Assembly (NCBI GenBank): GCA_003139355.1
Contig: PLIM01000177.1
Location: 1-35,942 of the forward strand
Direction of reading: 5' to 3'
Length of the DNA stretch: 35,942 nucleotides
Source: Acidimicrobiaceae bacterium
GTDB taxonomy: Bacteria > Actinomycetota > Acidimicrobiia > Acidimicrobiales > Bog-793
The notes under the pieces are model-generated. The model searched no databases. It saw only the letters and a program-made list of their open reading frames with translations, and had not been told where the DNA came from. Shown here one piece after another: positions 16,432-24,270 of the stretch. Position numbers and translations under genes: made by a program. Each line of letters starts with the position of its first letter. Position 1 is the first letter of the stretch.

Positions 16432-17280
16432 TCAGGTTCCTGTCCAGACCGGCGAACGCCTCTCGGCGAATGCGACCACACCTTCGAACGCGTCGCTGCT
16501 CGTGAACACCGGCGTCGTGAGCTCACCGTTCAGCTCCCACGCCTCCTCCTCGGTGAGATCGAGAGAGCGATTCATGAGCTCCTTCGAAGCTCGCACGGCG
16601 AGTGGCGCGTTGGCACAGATCACCTCGGCGAGCGCGAGCGCCTCCTCGATAAGCCGTTCGGCCGGGACGACGCGGTTCACGAGCCCGCAGGCGAGTGCTC
16701 TCTGTGCGCCGATGCTGTCGCCAGTGAGGGCGAGCTCGAGAGCGATGGCTCGGGGAACTCGTCTTGCGAGTCTGATGAGCCCACCGCCGGCTGCTGCGAG
16801 GCCGCGCTTGACCTCCGGAATCCCGAAGACGGCGTGGTCAGCCGCGACGACAAGGTCGCACGCCAGCACGATCTCGAAGCCACCGGCAAGCGCCGCACCG
16901 TTCACCGCTGCGATGAGCGGCTTTGCGAACTTGCGGGCAGCAATGCCCGCGAAGCCACCCTTCGCAGACAAGATGTCCTCCACCTCTCCCGAGGCGAACG
17001 CCCTCAAGTCCATGCCGGCGCAAAAGGCCCTGTCGCCGGTGCCGGTAAGCACAACGGCCCAGACCTCGGGGTCTTCGGTGAGCTCGTCGAAGATCGCCTC
17101 GAGCGTTCGGGTCATGGGGCCGTCGATGGCGTTGCGGGCACGCTCCCGGTTCAGGCGAACAAGCTCCACATGGCCGTGGCGCTCGCGGACAACGGGCTCC
17201 TCGGCGACCACTGCGCTTGCTGCGGCCGCTCCGGCTGCTGTGGCCCCGCAGAGCCCGGTGGTCTCGGTTGGATCGGACAT
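16432..17280 (-). CDS. Enoyl-CoA hydratase/isomerase family protein
   Basis: A 282-residue crotonase-fold enzyme. Oxyanion-hole segments are FCAGMDLRAF and NGAALAGGFE. Both Glu residues used by hydratases are present in the expected places (GGFEIVLACD and FGIPEVKRGL), so hydration of 2-enoyl-CoA is more likely than a purely isomerase or dehalogenase role. Its substrate cannot be told from sequence. The first 45 residues are an Ala-rich extension before the fold. ATG 17280 has a strong GAGGAGG ribosome site about 7 nt upstream, which decides the start over a longer frame from 17379. It is divergent from the fused E1 gene across a palindrome-rich gap. Confidence 0.92.
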   Translation of the reverse strand: MSDPTETTGLCGATAAGAAAASAVVAEEPVVRERHGHVELVRLNRERARNAIDGPMTRTLEAIFDELTEDPEVWAVVLTGTGDRAFCAGMDLRAFASGEVEDILSAKGGFAGIAARKFAKPLIAAVNGAALAGGFEIVLACDLVVAADHAVFGIPEVKRGLAAAGGGLIRLARRVPRAIALELALTGDSIGAQRALACGLVNRVVPAERLIEEALALAEVICANAPLAVRASKELMNRSLDLTEEEAWELNGELTTPVFTSSDAFEGVVAFAERRSPVWTGT

Positions 17281-17375
17281 GGTCACCCTCCTCGTGGGTC
17301 TGTCAGTGCACTCATGCCATACCGAGGAGCTTGGTAAGACGAATCTGTGTCGTGCCTCCACCTCGACAAAGCTGC

Positions 17376-17457
17376 TCACCGGTGACTGAAGAGTCAGTGT
17401 AGGGCCAGGTCACCTGGGGTCTCGGCCGCGGGCCGACGGCCCGGCTTGCGACGCAAG
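17376..17457. promoter_or_regulatory. Cluster of perfect palindromes, candidate operators
   Basis: Within 82 bp lie TCACCGGTGA (17376-17385), TGACT-GAAG-AGTCA (17383-17396), CCAGGT-C-ACCTGG (17405-17417), CGGGCC-GAC-GGCCCG (17429-17443) and CTTGCG-A-CGCAAG (17445-17457). All arms are perfect. The two 13-bp odd palindromes are 40 bp apart centre to centre. They lie in the divergent gap between an enoyl-CoA hydratase and an E1 dehydrogenase, where a metabolite-responsive repressor would be plausible. Confidence 0.4.
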
Positions 17458-17564
17458 ATGTCCGCATCGGCATCTGGCGGAGATCGCCCCGCCGTAGAAC
17501 CCGTGCCAGACGTGTGGCTGACCGGCCCGGCTCACCAGAGCTCCGCGGAACAAGCGACAGCCCC

Positions 17565-17570
17565 TATCGT
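17565..17570 (+). promoter_or_regulatory. Possible -10 element of the E1 gene
   Basis: TATCGT matches TAnnnT and is identical to the tesB hexamer. Transcription would start near 17577, leaving a short leader containing GAGGTGA (17589-17595) before the TTG start at 17603. Confidence 0.3.
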
Positions 17571-17602
17571 TGGAGCCCCGACGGCAGCGAGGTGACTCGA
17601 AG

Positions 17603-19816
17603 TTGACAAGGTCGACGCGCACCACTCCCCCCGCTCCAGCTGCTCCCACTGCGGAGCTGGCGAACCGAGCCGATCAAGCTCGAGCGGCGGCGTCCGATGC
17701 CCCGCCAGACGTGCCGCCGCGCCAGTACCGGGGCATCGACCGCCCCGAGCTCATCGACGACTTCCGCCTCGCTTGCACCTCGCGAGCTCTGGACGACCGG
17801 GAGATCACTCTCCAGCGCCAGAGCCACGTCTTCTTCGAGATAGCCGGGGCCGGCCACGAGGCGCTGCTCCTCGCCATGGCTCGATCCCTTCGGCCCGGCT
17901 ATGACTGGTTCTTCCCGTATTACAGGGACCAAGCGCTTGTCCTGGGCCTCGGGGTCACGCCCCGAGACATCCTGCTCCAGGCGGTTGGCTCGTGCGAGGA
18001 CTTGAGCTCGGGGGGTCGGCAGATGCCGGCTCACTGGGGGAACAAGGCACTCAACATCGTCTCGCAGTCGAGCTGCACCGGTAGCCAGTGCCTTCCGGCC
18101 GTCGGGTGCGCGGAGGCTTCCCGCTACATCGTGCGGCGGCATCTGCAGGGCTGCGTCGCCCGCGGTGACGAGCTGACGTACGTATCGCTCGGTGAAGGAG
18201 CGACTTCGGAAGGCGAGTTCTGGGAGAGCCTCAACACAGCCTGTCGCCTGCACCTTCCGGTCGTGTACCTCGTGGAGGACAACGGATGGGCCATCTCGGT
18301 ACGGGCATCCGACCAGGCGCCGGCTCCCATCTCCGAGCTCGTCCAGGGGTTCCGCGGCCTGGCGATTCACAAGGTTGACGGCACCGACTACTTCGCATGC
18401 AGGGCGCTCGCTGCCGCGGCAACGGCTCGAGTGCGGGCAGGCGAGGGCCCTTGCCTGATCCATGCGACGGTGACCCGGCCGTACTCTCATTCGTCGCAGG
18501 ACTCGCAGTCGAAGTACCGGTCTTTCAACGACATCGCAGAAGAGGCGACGCGCGACCCGATCCTCCGCTTCGAACGCGAGTTGACCGAGGGAGGAGTGCT
18601 CACCAGCGCTGAGGCAGCCGAGATCCGAGACAGCGTCCGCGCTCTGGTCGCCGCCGTCGGGCGGGAGGTTCTCCAGGCACGCAGGCCGGATCCAGCGACA
18701 GTGACCGATCACGTGCTGGCACTGCCCGCGGTTGCGGAGCCGAAGCTGCCACCAGGCTTGAGCTCGCCGACGCGAAGCGAAGTGGAGGATGACACCGAGC
18801 CTGTCGGCATGGGCGAGGCGATACGCCTGGTGCTCTTCGAGCAGATGAAGTCGGACGAGCGCATCCGGGTCTTCGGGGAGGACGTCGCCGACGCCAGCGA
18901 GGACATCATCGCCGTCGTGGAAGGAAAAGGCGGAGTCTTCGGCACCACCCATGGGCTCCAACGGGAGTTCGGGATCGCCCGGTGCTACAACGCGCCACTT
19001 GCCGAAGCCAATATCATCGGCCGCGGGGTCGGCCAGGCAATACGTGGGCTTCGGCCATGTGCCGAGATTCAGTTCTTCGACTACATCTGGCCGGCGATGC
19101 AACAGATCCGCTCCGAGGCGGCGACCACGCGGTGGCGTTCCGAGGCACGATTCACTGTGCCGTTGGTCATCAGGGTCGCGATCGGCGGCTACCTGACCGG
19201 TGGTGCCATCTGGCACTCCCAATGTGGTGAATCGATCTTCACTCACATCCCGGGTCTCATCGTCGTCATGCCATCCCGATCGAGCGATGCCGCCGGGCTG
19301 CTCCGAACGGCGTTTCGATGCGAAGACCCCGTGATGTTCCTGGAGCACAAGCATCTGCTTCGCCAGAAGTACGCCAGGGACCCGGTTACGCCAGCCGATT
19401 ACCTGATCCCCATCGGCAAGGCCGCAAAGGTCCGTCAGGGCAATGACCTGACCATCGTGACATGGGGTGCCACGGTGCAGAAGTCGCTGGAGGCTGCAGA
19501 GCAACTCGCCGATGACGCCGTGAGCGTCGAGGTCATCGACCTTCGCTCCCTGATTCCCTGGGACAAGGAGGCAGTCTCGTCATCGGTCGCCCGCACCTCA
19601 CGCCTCCTGGTGGTCCACGAGGACGTGCTCACCAGCGGATTCGGAGCCGAGGTGGCAGCTTGGGCAGGGGAGGCTTGTTTCGGTCATCTGGATGCGCCGA
19701 TCTCGAGAGTCGGCGCGACCGACACGTTCGTCGCCTACGAACCCACGCTCGAGCAAGCTATCCTCCCGCAAACCGACGGCATAGTCGCTGCCGCCCGGAC
19801 GGTGCTCGCCTATTGA
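17603..19816 (+). CDS. Fused alpha/beta 2-oxoacid dehydrogenase E1 component
   Basis: A 737-residue thiamine-diphosphate enzyme that joins the E1 alpha and beta chains. Residues about 40-370 are the alpha half, with the ThDP/Mg motif GEGATSEGEFWESLN...EDNGWAIS and a SHSSQDSQSKYR loop like the branched-chain E1 phosphorylation loop. Residues about 410-735 are the beta half (FGEDVADASEDI, FDYIWPAMQQI, VIDLRSLIPWD, VHEDVLTSGFGAEVA). It would decarboxylate a 2-oxoacid, most likely a branched-chain one, and acylate the lipoyl group of an E2. No E2 or E3 gene is nearby. TTG 17603 has GAGGTGA 7 nt upstream. TTG 17570 is in frame but lacks such a site. Confidence 0.9.
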   Translation: MTRSTRTTPPAPAAPTAELANRADQARAAASDAPPDVPPRQYRGIDRPELIDDFRLACTSRALDDREITLQRQSHVFFEIAGAGHEALLLAMARSLRPGYDWFFPYYRDQALVLGLGVTPRDILLQAVGSCEDLSSGGRQMPAHWGNKALNIVSQSSCTGSQCLPAVGCAEASRYIVRRHLQGCVARGDELTYVSLGEGATSEGEFWESLNTACRLHLPVVYLVEDNGWAISVRASDQAPAPISELVQGFRGLAIHKVDGTDYFACRALAAAATARVRAGEGPCLIHATVTRPYSHSSQDSQSKYRSFNDIAEEATRDPILRFERELTEGGVLTSAEAAEIRDSVRALVAAVGREVLQARRPDPATVTDHVLALPAVAEPKLPPGLSSPTRSEVEDDTEPVGMGEAIRLVLFEQMKSDERIRVFGEDVADASEDIIAVVEGKGGVFGTTHGLQREFGIARCYNAPLAEANIIGRGVGQAIRGLRPCAEIQFFDYIWPAMQQIRSEAATTRWRSEARFTVPLVIRVAIGGYLTGGAIWHSQCGESIFTHIPGLIVVMPSRSSDAAGLLRTAFRCEDPVMFLEHKHLLRQKYARDPVTPADYLIPIGKAAKVRQGNDLTIVTWGATVQKSLEAAEQLADDAVSVEVIDLRSLIPWDKEAVSSSVARTSRLLVVHEDVLTSGFGAEVAAWAGEACFGHLDAPISRVGATDTFVAYEPTLEQAILPQTDGIVAAARTVLAY

Positions 19817-19821
19817 CCTTG

Positions 19822-19889
19822 CGGCGGCCGACGGACGCTCCAAGAGGGGAGAAGGGCTGTTCTCTCAGAGGCTGTCCGTACGGCCGCCG
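19822..19889 (+). other. Nested inverted repeat after the E1 stop, possible structured RNA or terminator
   Basis: The left arm CGGCGGCCGaCGGAC (19822-19836) pairs with the right arm GTCCGtaCGGCCGCCG (19874-19889), giving 14 bp with one asymmetric interior mismatch. The 37-nt enclosed segment holds a second hairpin: GGGAGAA (19847-19853) with TTCTCTC (19860-19866) around the loop GGGCTG. The element starts 5 nt after the E1 stop. There is no U-tract after it, so a canonical intrinsic terminator is not certain. Confidence 0.5.
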
Positions 19890-19990
19890 ACACCGTCACG
19901 CCGCGTCCGACGGATGCGCGTCCCCTCGTGCCTCGCTCCAGTCGCCCGCCTGGTCGGCATGCCTGGCGGACCCGCACACATAAGGGGTGG

Positions 19991-20018
19991 GACGCACAGC
20001 TTGCGCGCGCTGTGCGTC
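19991..20018. other. Perfect 10-bp hairpin
   Basis: GACGCACAGC (19991-20000) and GCTGTGCGTC (20009-20018) pair perfectly around the 8-nt loop TTGCGCGC. No T-run follows on either strand. It could be a U-less terminator, an RNA element or a protein site. Confidence 0.5.
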
Positions 20019-20078
20019 AAGGGCGGTTGCGAGGGCGAGGACGCGCGACCGCGGGCCGAGGCCGGTGCGAGTGGAGTC

Positions 20079-20093
20079 CGCGAGGTCCTCGCG
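20079..20093. promoter_or_regulatory. 15-bp perfect palindrome
   Basis: CGCGAGG-T-CCTCGCG, with 7-bp arms and a single central base, lies about 170 bp upstream of the phoU promoter. It has the form of a dimeric repressor site, but no regulator is known. Confidence 0.35.
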
Positions 20094-20263
20094 ACGGTCG
20101 CTGAGAATTGAGGTCGCTTCTCGCTTCTCCACTGGTCCGACAGTACGCGACCAGGGTTAACTGACAACAAACTTCAAGTGTCCGCAACACCGCGCGAGGA
20201 TGAAAGCTTCGCCAGGACCGGGGCACTGAACAGAGTCTCGCCTCCTCGGGTGCGAACGAGCGG

Positions 20264-20276
20264 TACCGTGGCCGGC
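20264..20276 (+). promoter_or_regulatory. Candidate leaderless promoter of phoU
   Basis: TACCGT (20264-20269) fits TAnnnT and ends 7 nt before the phoU ATG at 20277, with no ribosome site in between. Confidence 0.5.
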
Positions 20277-21068
20277 ATGTCTCAATTCGCGTTTCCTGAC
20301 CATCACCCGGCGCGCGACGCCGAGCGTCAGAACGATCCGGACGACGCCTCCGCTCTCCCAGACACCGCGTTGCTGACCGGCAGCCCCCTGGGCGAGCATC
20401 CGGCAGGATCTGACCCGAAACTGGGCACAGTGCTGCACGAGGGTCCCGAGCCGGTTGACCTCGAGCTCATCGACCGTCACGTGATCCAGCTCTTTGCTCT
20501 GGTCGAGAACGCTGTCGCGGGCGCGACACACGCACTGGTCAGCGCTGACCGCGAAGCCGCCCGTATCCTCGTCGCCGCAGACGCGGACATCGACGACCTC
20601 TACCAGGAGCTCGAGTCCTTCGTCCACGCGCGGCTGCTGGACCGCCCCTCGGACCCGGCGGAGACTCAGTACCTGTTGGCGGTGCTCGGAATGCTCCCGG
20701 AACTGGAACGCAGCGGTGATCTCGCCGAGCACGTCGCCCGGCGCGCCACACGCAATCTCCCTGCCGAGATGCCCGCCCGGCTGCGTGGCTACGTCCAACG
20801 CATGGGAGAAGTCGCTTGCGCGATGTGGCGAATCGCGGCGGACGCCTTCGGGGGCGACGTACAGAGCGCGACGGAACGGCTCGTGTCCCTGGACGACGAG
20901 ATGGATGACCTCCATGTGACGTTCATCGCGGAGCTCGTCGCCGCGGAGACACCCGTCGTGGTAGCGATCGAACTGGCGCTGGTGGCTCGCTTTTACGAGC
21001 GCCTGGGCGACCACGCTGTGAATCTGGCGCGGCGTGTCCCGAGCCGGCCGCGGCCGATCGTGCCGTGA
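20277..21068 (+). CDS. phoU: PhoU-family phosphate signalling protein
   Basis: A 263-residue all-helical protein with two PhoU repeats. Each ends in the typical metal-site helix pair (ELERSGDLAEHVARR near residue 145 and FYERLGDHAVNLARRV near 245). PhoU links the PstSCAB phosphate transporter to the PhoR/PhoP kinase pair and restrains signalling when phosphate is plentiful. About 60 acidic, Pro-rich residues before the first repeat are extra compared with the roughly 220-residue family norm. ATG 20277 is chosen for its position and for the TAnnnT hexamer 7 nt upstream. The PhoR/PhoP-type pair lies about 6.5 kb downstream, beyond the secretion-like operon. Confidence 0.88.
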   Translation: MSQFAFPDHHPARDAERQNDPDDASALPDTALLTGSPLGEHPAGSDPKLGTVLHEGPEPVDLELIDRHVIQLFALVENAVAGATHALVSADREAARILVAADADIDDLYQELESFVHARLLDRPSDPAETQYLLAVLGMLPELERSGDLAEHVARRATRNLPAEMPARLRGYVQRMGEVACAMWRIAADAFGGDVQSATERLVSLDDEMDDLHVTFIAELVAAETPVVVAIELALVARFYERLGDHAVNLARRVPSRPRPIVP

Positions 21069-21122
21069 CGAGGCTTGCCGCCATCTGAGAGCGACCCGTC
21101 CGTCGCCGAAGCGGGCACCGCA

Positions 21123-22979
21123 TCACCGGGCTGAACTGCTCGCGGCTCGACTCGCCAACTCGCGGTCGTCAAAGAACGGCCGCAGGGCGACCCGCGCCGG
21201 GGGGAAGCTCCCGTAGACAAGAACGGCCTCGCCGGGAGGGAGTTGGCGAAGCCAGCCCGGAGGCGCGAGTGCCCGTACCGTGACGGCCTCGGTACGGCTG
21301 TGCCGGCCGTCATCGCCGACGGTCCAGGAATGCTCGGCTCTCTCCTCCTCGCCGAGCAGCCCGCTCACGTGCTGCAAAGTGACGGGATCCGCGATCCCCG
21401 AGCAGACGAGCTTGGCGCGGTGATTGTTCACGACCGTCGCCCAGCGACCGCCGTAGCGCGACTCGACCTGCGCCAGGTCCTGCCAGACCGTGACCAGCTG
21501 GACCCCGTGGCCGGCAGCCGTTGCCACGACGCGGTCCAAGTCGGCGAGAGGAGCGACGCTCGCCGCCTCGTCCAGCACGACCAGGAGCGGGGGATCGAGC
21601 GGCCGACCCGTCGCCGCCGCCCGCTCGAACGCCGCGTCCAGGACCTCACGCACGATGGCTGTGAAGACCGGGGCCAGCCGCTCCTGCTCTCGTGCAGGCG
21701 CACAGCAGAACAGGGAGCCGCAAGAGCCACCGACAAGGGCGGCAGGGTCGATCTCACACTTGGCGGCCGATGCCGCTACCGCGGGGTCGGCGAAAGCAGC
21801 AACCACTGTCTCGGCTGTCGCGTAGACCGAGGCACGCTGGCGTTCCTCCCTTCCGAGGCTGGCGCGGGCCGCCCTCAACGCTTCGGGCACGCCGGCGAGC
21901 TCGAGTGCCAAGAGAACCTCGGTCGTCTCCTCTTCGTCCAGCCATCGGACGACATCGGCCATCGAGGCGCCGGCGGTCGCGGCGGCGAACAGCAGCGGGG
22001 CCAGGAGCTTCTCCGCGTTCGCATACCAGAAACCGGCGTCCTCCATCCCCCCGTCGCCTGCCCTCGCAACCGAACACAAAGCCGAAGCAGCTCGCCTCGC
22101 GCCCGGCCAGCTCACAGCCCTTGCGAGCGGCGACCATCCAGACGCCCGCGATCCGCCGGTGACCAGGCCCACCGAGCCGGTCGGGTCGTAGTACTGAACC
22201 TCGCCAAGCGACCTGCGCCACTCGAGTGTCTCGTGGAGCAAGTCGGCCTTGACGCTCGTGGCAAGTAGCGGGCCTGACCATTCGAGGATCGCCGGGATCG
22301 CGAGCCCGGTCGTCTTGCCGGACTGCGTGGGCCCTACGACCATGACCGAGTGCCGAGGCTCAGCCGCAAGCAGGCGGCCGGCGTGGGTCCCCAGGACGAT
22401 GCGATCGCCCGTCGCCTTCGGCACCCGCAAGGGTCGCAGGTCGCGCTGGTGAGCCCACCCCCGCGTCCTCGATGGCGACCTTGACGCCGCCAGGCGGTCC
22501 AGACCGATCGAGTGGTGGAGCCGACGCGCTCCAGCGGATCGTGATGCTTCACGCCCCGGACCTGGCCCGCGGCCTGGAGCGCCTTGAAACCGCCAGCCAT
22601 CGGACCTGTGCCATGCCAACCACAGGACGGCCACGCCGGCGAGCAGGGCAAGAACCACAAGCCAGGCGTCGGTGACCCCAGATCCGGGAAGACTCCGCCG
22701 GACGAGGGGCGGCCAGGCCTCACGGGGCGTGTTCAGGTGAACCATCAACCGCATGAGGAGGACGGGCGCCTGGGTCACAGGCACCTCCCGCCATCGACCG
22801 GTGGCCATGAACGCCAACAGTCCCCCGGCGAGCCAGATGAGCCACGAAAAGCCCAGGCAGCCGGCCGCAGCGACGAGAGCCACCCGGTCCCGGTCGTGAG
22901 CTTCGAATGAGGGCCGTGCCAGCCTGGCGGGGCGCCGGCGCGCGCCGCCGTCACGGCGGACAGGCACTGACCGGCTCAC
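21123..22979 (-). CDS. TraD/TraG-type (VirD4-like) coupling ATPase
   Basis: About 618 residues. Two N-terminal membrane helices (roughly residues 35-60 and 95-120) are followed by a P-loop domain with Walker A GPTQSGKT (K222) and Walker B VVLDEAASV (D470). This is the domain order of type IV coupling proteins, which bring substrates to the secretion channel. Basic, low-complexity sequence between the helices and the ATPase (about residues 125-185) is poorly conserved. The start is uncertain. GTG 22979 overlaps the stop of a 13-codon mini-ORF that itself overlaps the VirB4-like stop, and a lost or gained base could have moved the true start. It is last in the five-gene operon and convergent with phoU. 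Confidence 0.85.
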   Translation of the reverse strand: MSRSVPVRRDGGARRRPARLARPSFEAHDRDRVALVAAAGCLGFSWLIWLAGGLLAFMATGRWREVPVTQAPVLLMRLMVHLNTPREAWPPLVRRSLPGSGVTDAWLVVLALLAGVAVLWLAWHRSDGWRFQGAPGRGPGPGREASRSAGARRLHHSIGLDRLAASRSPSRTRGWAHQRDLRPLRVPKATGDRIVLGTHAGRLLAAEPRHSVMVVGPTQSGKTTGLAIPAILEWSGPLLATSVKADLLHETLEWRRSLGEVQYYDPTGSVGLVTGGSRASGWSPLARAVSWPGARRAASALCSVARAGDGGMEDAGFWYANAEKLLAPLLFAAATAGASMADVVRWLDEEETTEVLLALELAGVPEALRAARASLGREERQRASVYATAETVVAAFADPAVAASAAKCEIDPAALVGGSCGSLFCCAPAREQERLAPVFTAIVREVLDAAFERAAATGRPLDPPLLVVLDEAASVAPLADLDRVVATAAGHGVQLVTVWQDLAQVESRYGGRWATVVNNHRAKLVCSGIADPVTLQHVSGLLGEEERAEHSWTVGDDGRHSRTEAVTVRALAPPGWLRQLPPGEAVLVYGSFPPARVALRPFFDDRELASRAASSSAR

Positions 22980-23017
22980 TTGGGACCCCGGTCGCCCGCA
23001 GCCGGTTGGACCGCCAT
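22976..23017 (-). other. 13-codon mini-ORF bridging the VirB4-like and TraD-like genes
   Basis: ATG 23017 overlaps the VirB4-like stop as TGATG and encodes MAVQPAAGDRGPK. Its stop overlaps the TraD-like GTG as GTGA. It is either a coupling peptide that hands ribosomes on, or the original TraD N-terminus cut off by a frameshift. Confidence 0.35.
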
Positions 23018-24270
23018 CACGCCTGGCTCCGGCCGGCCAACCTTGCGTCCGTGTCCACGATGGCGCGCTCGTCCGGACCCAAGAGATGCTCGACGAGGTA
23101 ACGGCGCCTCCCGACCATCCACAACGCCACGCCTCTCCGTAGGTGCGGCAGGACCTCCAGCTCCTCGCGAGAGCACCCGAGCAGATCGGCCAGCGCCGGC
23201 AGCTCGGAGGCGGGCTGCGCGTAGCACACCACCGTCTCGGAATCGGCGAGCAGCCCCTCGGCGAGGCGACTCTGCTCACTCCCGGCCGGTCCGCTCGCCC
23301 CGAGATCCGACGCCCGGTGGCAGACGGCCACGTTCGCGAGCCCGCACGAGCGTGCCAGCTTCCACGACGACCGGAGATAGCGGGCCACGGCCAGCTCGGT
23401 CAGCAGCGCCCAAGCCTCGTCGATCACCAGGATTGTGTGAGCCTCGCTACGTGCCGTCATGGCTTGCAGCCAGGCGGCAGCGCACACCATGAGCGCGCCG
23501 AGCGCTTCGGAGTGATAGACGGCGGAGAGGTCGACGACGAGCACGCCGGACCCCGGATCGATGCCCGGTGTCGTCGGGCCGTCGAACATCCCGGCGAGAT
23601 CGCCCTCGACGAGCCGACGCAACTCGAGACCCACGTCCCGTCCGTCCAGCTCGAGCCCGGCCTTCGTCGTCCCCACGATCCTTGCCGACTCTGCCAGGGG
23701 CCGAAGAAGTGATCGAACGACATCGGGCAGGGTCGGTGGACCGCTGCCGCGCTCCAGGTGTGCCCGGGTCGCCGCACCGAGCGCGAGCTCGAGCGCGGCG
23801 TGCTCACGAGGAGAGAGCGAACGCCGCAAGCATGCAGCCGCAAGTGTCCCGAGCAGCACGAGTCGGTGCCTGGCCACAGTCATGCCGGGTGGTGCAGAGG
23901 GACCCTCCAGAGGGTTCACGCGCACGGCGCCACCAGGTGCCATGGTGAGCGGGCTCGAGCCGAGCGCCCGAGCGAGCGAGCCGTACTCGCCCTTCGGATC
24001 GAGCACGGCAACTTGTCGCCCGAAGGCGGCCTGCCGAAGTAGATACGTCTTCACAAGCGCGCTCTTCCCGCGTCCGATCTGGCCGAGCACCGTGACATTC
24101 GGATTCGTAACCGTGCCCGCCGCGTACAGCTCGAACGGGTCATGGGCAAAGGGACCACCCGCGAGGTCCTGGCCTATGAGAACCCGGCTCGTCGGGAGCG
24201 GAGTCGACGCGGCAAACGGGTATGCAGCACCGAGCTGGGCCGTGGTTGACTCGTGGGCCGGCAGCCTCAT
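23017..24270 (-). CDS. VirB4/TraC-like secretion ATPase
   Basis: A 417-residue P-loop ATPase matching the C-terminal ATPase part of VirB4. Walker A is GQIGRGKSAL (K69) and Walker B is ILVIDEAW (D284, E285). The VLDPKGEYGSLARALG segment and the late CHRASDLGASG region are typical. Full-length VirB4 proteins are much longer. Here the N-terminal portion appears to be supplied by the separate SCO6880-like gene just upstream in the operon. ATG 24270 overlaps that gene's stop as ATGA. It would energise assembly of, or transport by, the membrane complex. Confidence 0.88.
   Translation of the reverse strand: MRLPAHESTTAQLGAAYPFAASTPLPTSRVLIGQDLAGGPFAHDPFELYAAGTVTNPNVTVLGQIGRGKSALVKTYLLRQAAFGRQVAVLDPKGEYGSLARALGSSPLTMAPGGAVRVNPLEGPSAPPGMTVARHRLVLLGTLAAACLRRSLSPREHAALELALGAATRAHLERGSGPPTLPDVVRSLLRPLAESARIVGTTKAGLELDGRDVGLELRRLVEGDLAGMFDGPTTPGIDPGSGVLVVDLSAVYHSEALGALMVCAAAWLQAMTARSEAHTILVIDEAWALLTELAVARYLRSSWKLARSCGLANVAVCHRASDLGASGPAGSEQSRLAEGLLADSETVVCYAQPASELPALADLLGCSREELEVLPHLRRGVALWMVGRRRYLVEHLLGPDERAIVDTDARLAGRSQA

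Larger units (their letters stand above)
17281..17602. other. Intergenic region between the hydratase and E1 genes
   Basis: About 320 bp without a gene. It must hold both divergent promoters. The centre (17376-17457) carries a cluster of short perfect palindromes, and TATCGT at 17565-17570 is a possible -10 for the E1 gene. Nothing else is recognised. Confidence 0.6.
19817..20276. other. Gene-free region with several strong inverted repeats
   Basis: The longest gene-free stretch in the window (460 bp). Open frames on either strand are short and have arginine- and proline-rich, shadow-like composition. It contains a nested inverted repeat at 19822-19889, a 10-bp perfect hairpin at 19991-20018, a 15-bp perfect palindrome at 20079-20093 and a tandem TCGCTTC pair at 20114-20127. 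The phoU promoter is at its right end. No tRNA, att site or known riboswitch was recognised. Confidence 0.6.

Noticed and set aside
17564-19504. 646-codon open frame on the minus strand opposite the E1 gene
   Set aside because: It mirrors the E1 frame in high-GC sequence, its product has the Arg/Asp/His-rich composition of an antisense shadow, and the plus-strand E1 has full family motifs.
20145-20173. Possible PHO-box-like direct repeat (GTT units 11 bp apart on the minus strand)
   Set aside because: Only one unit resembles the actinobacterial consensus, and it points away from phoU.
19817-20276. Origin of transfer for the secretion-like operon
   Set aside because: Inverted repeats are present, but there is no relaxase gene or recognisable nic motif, and phoU separates the region from the operon.
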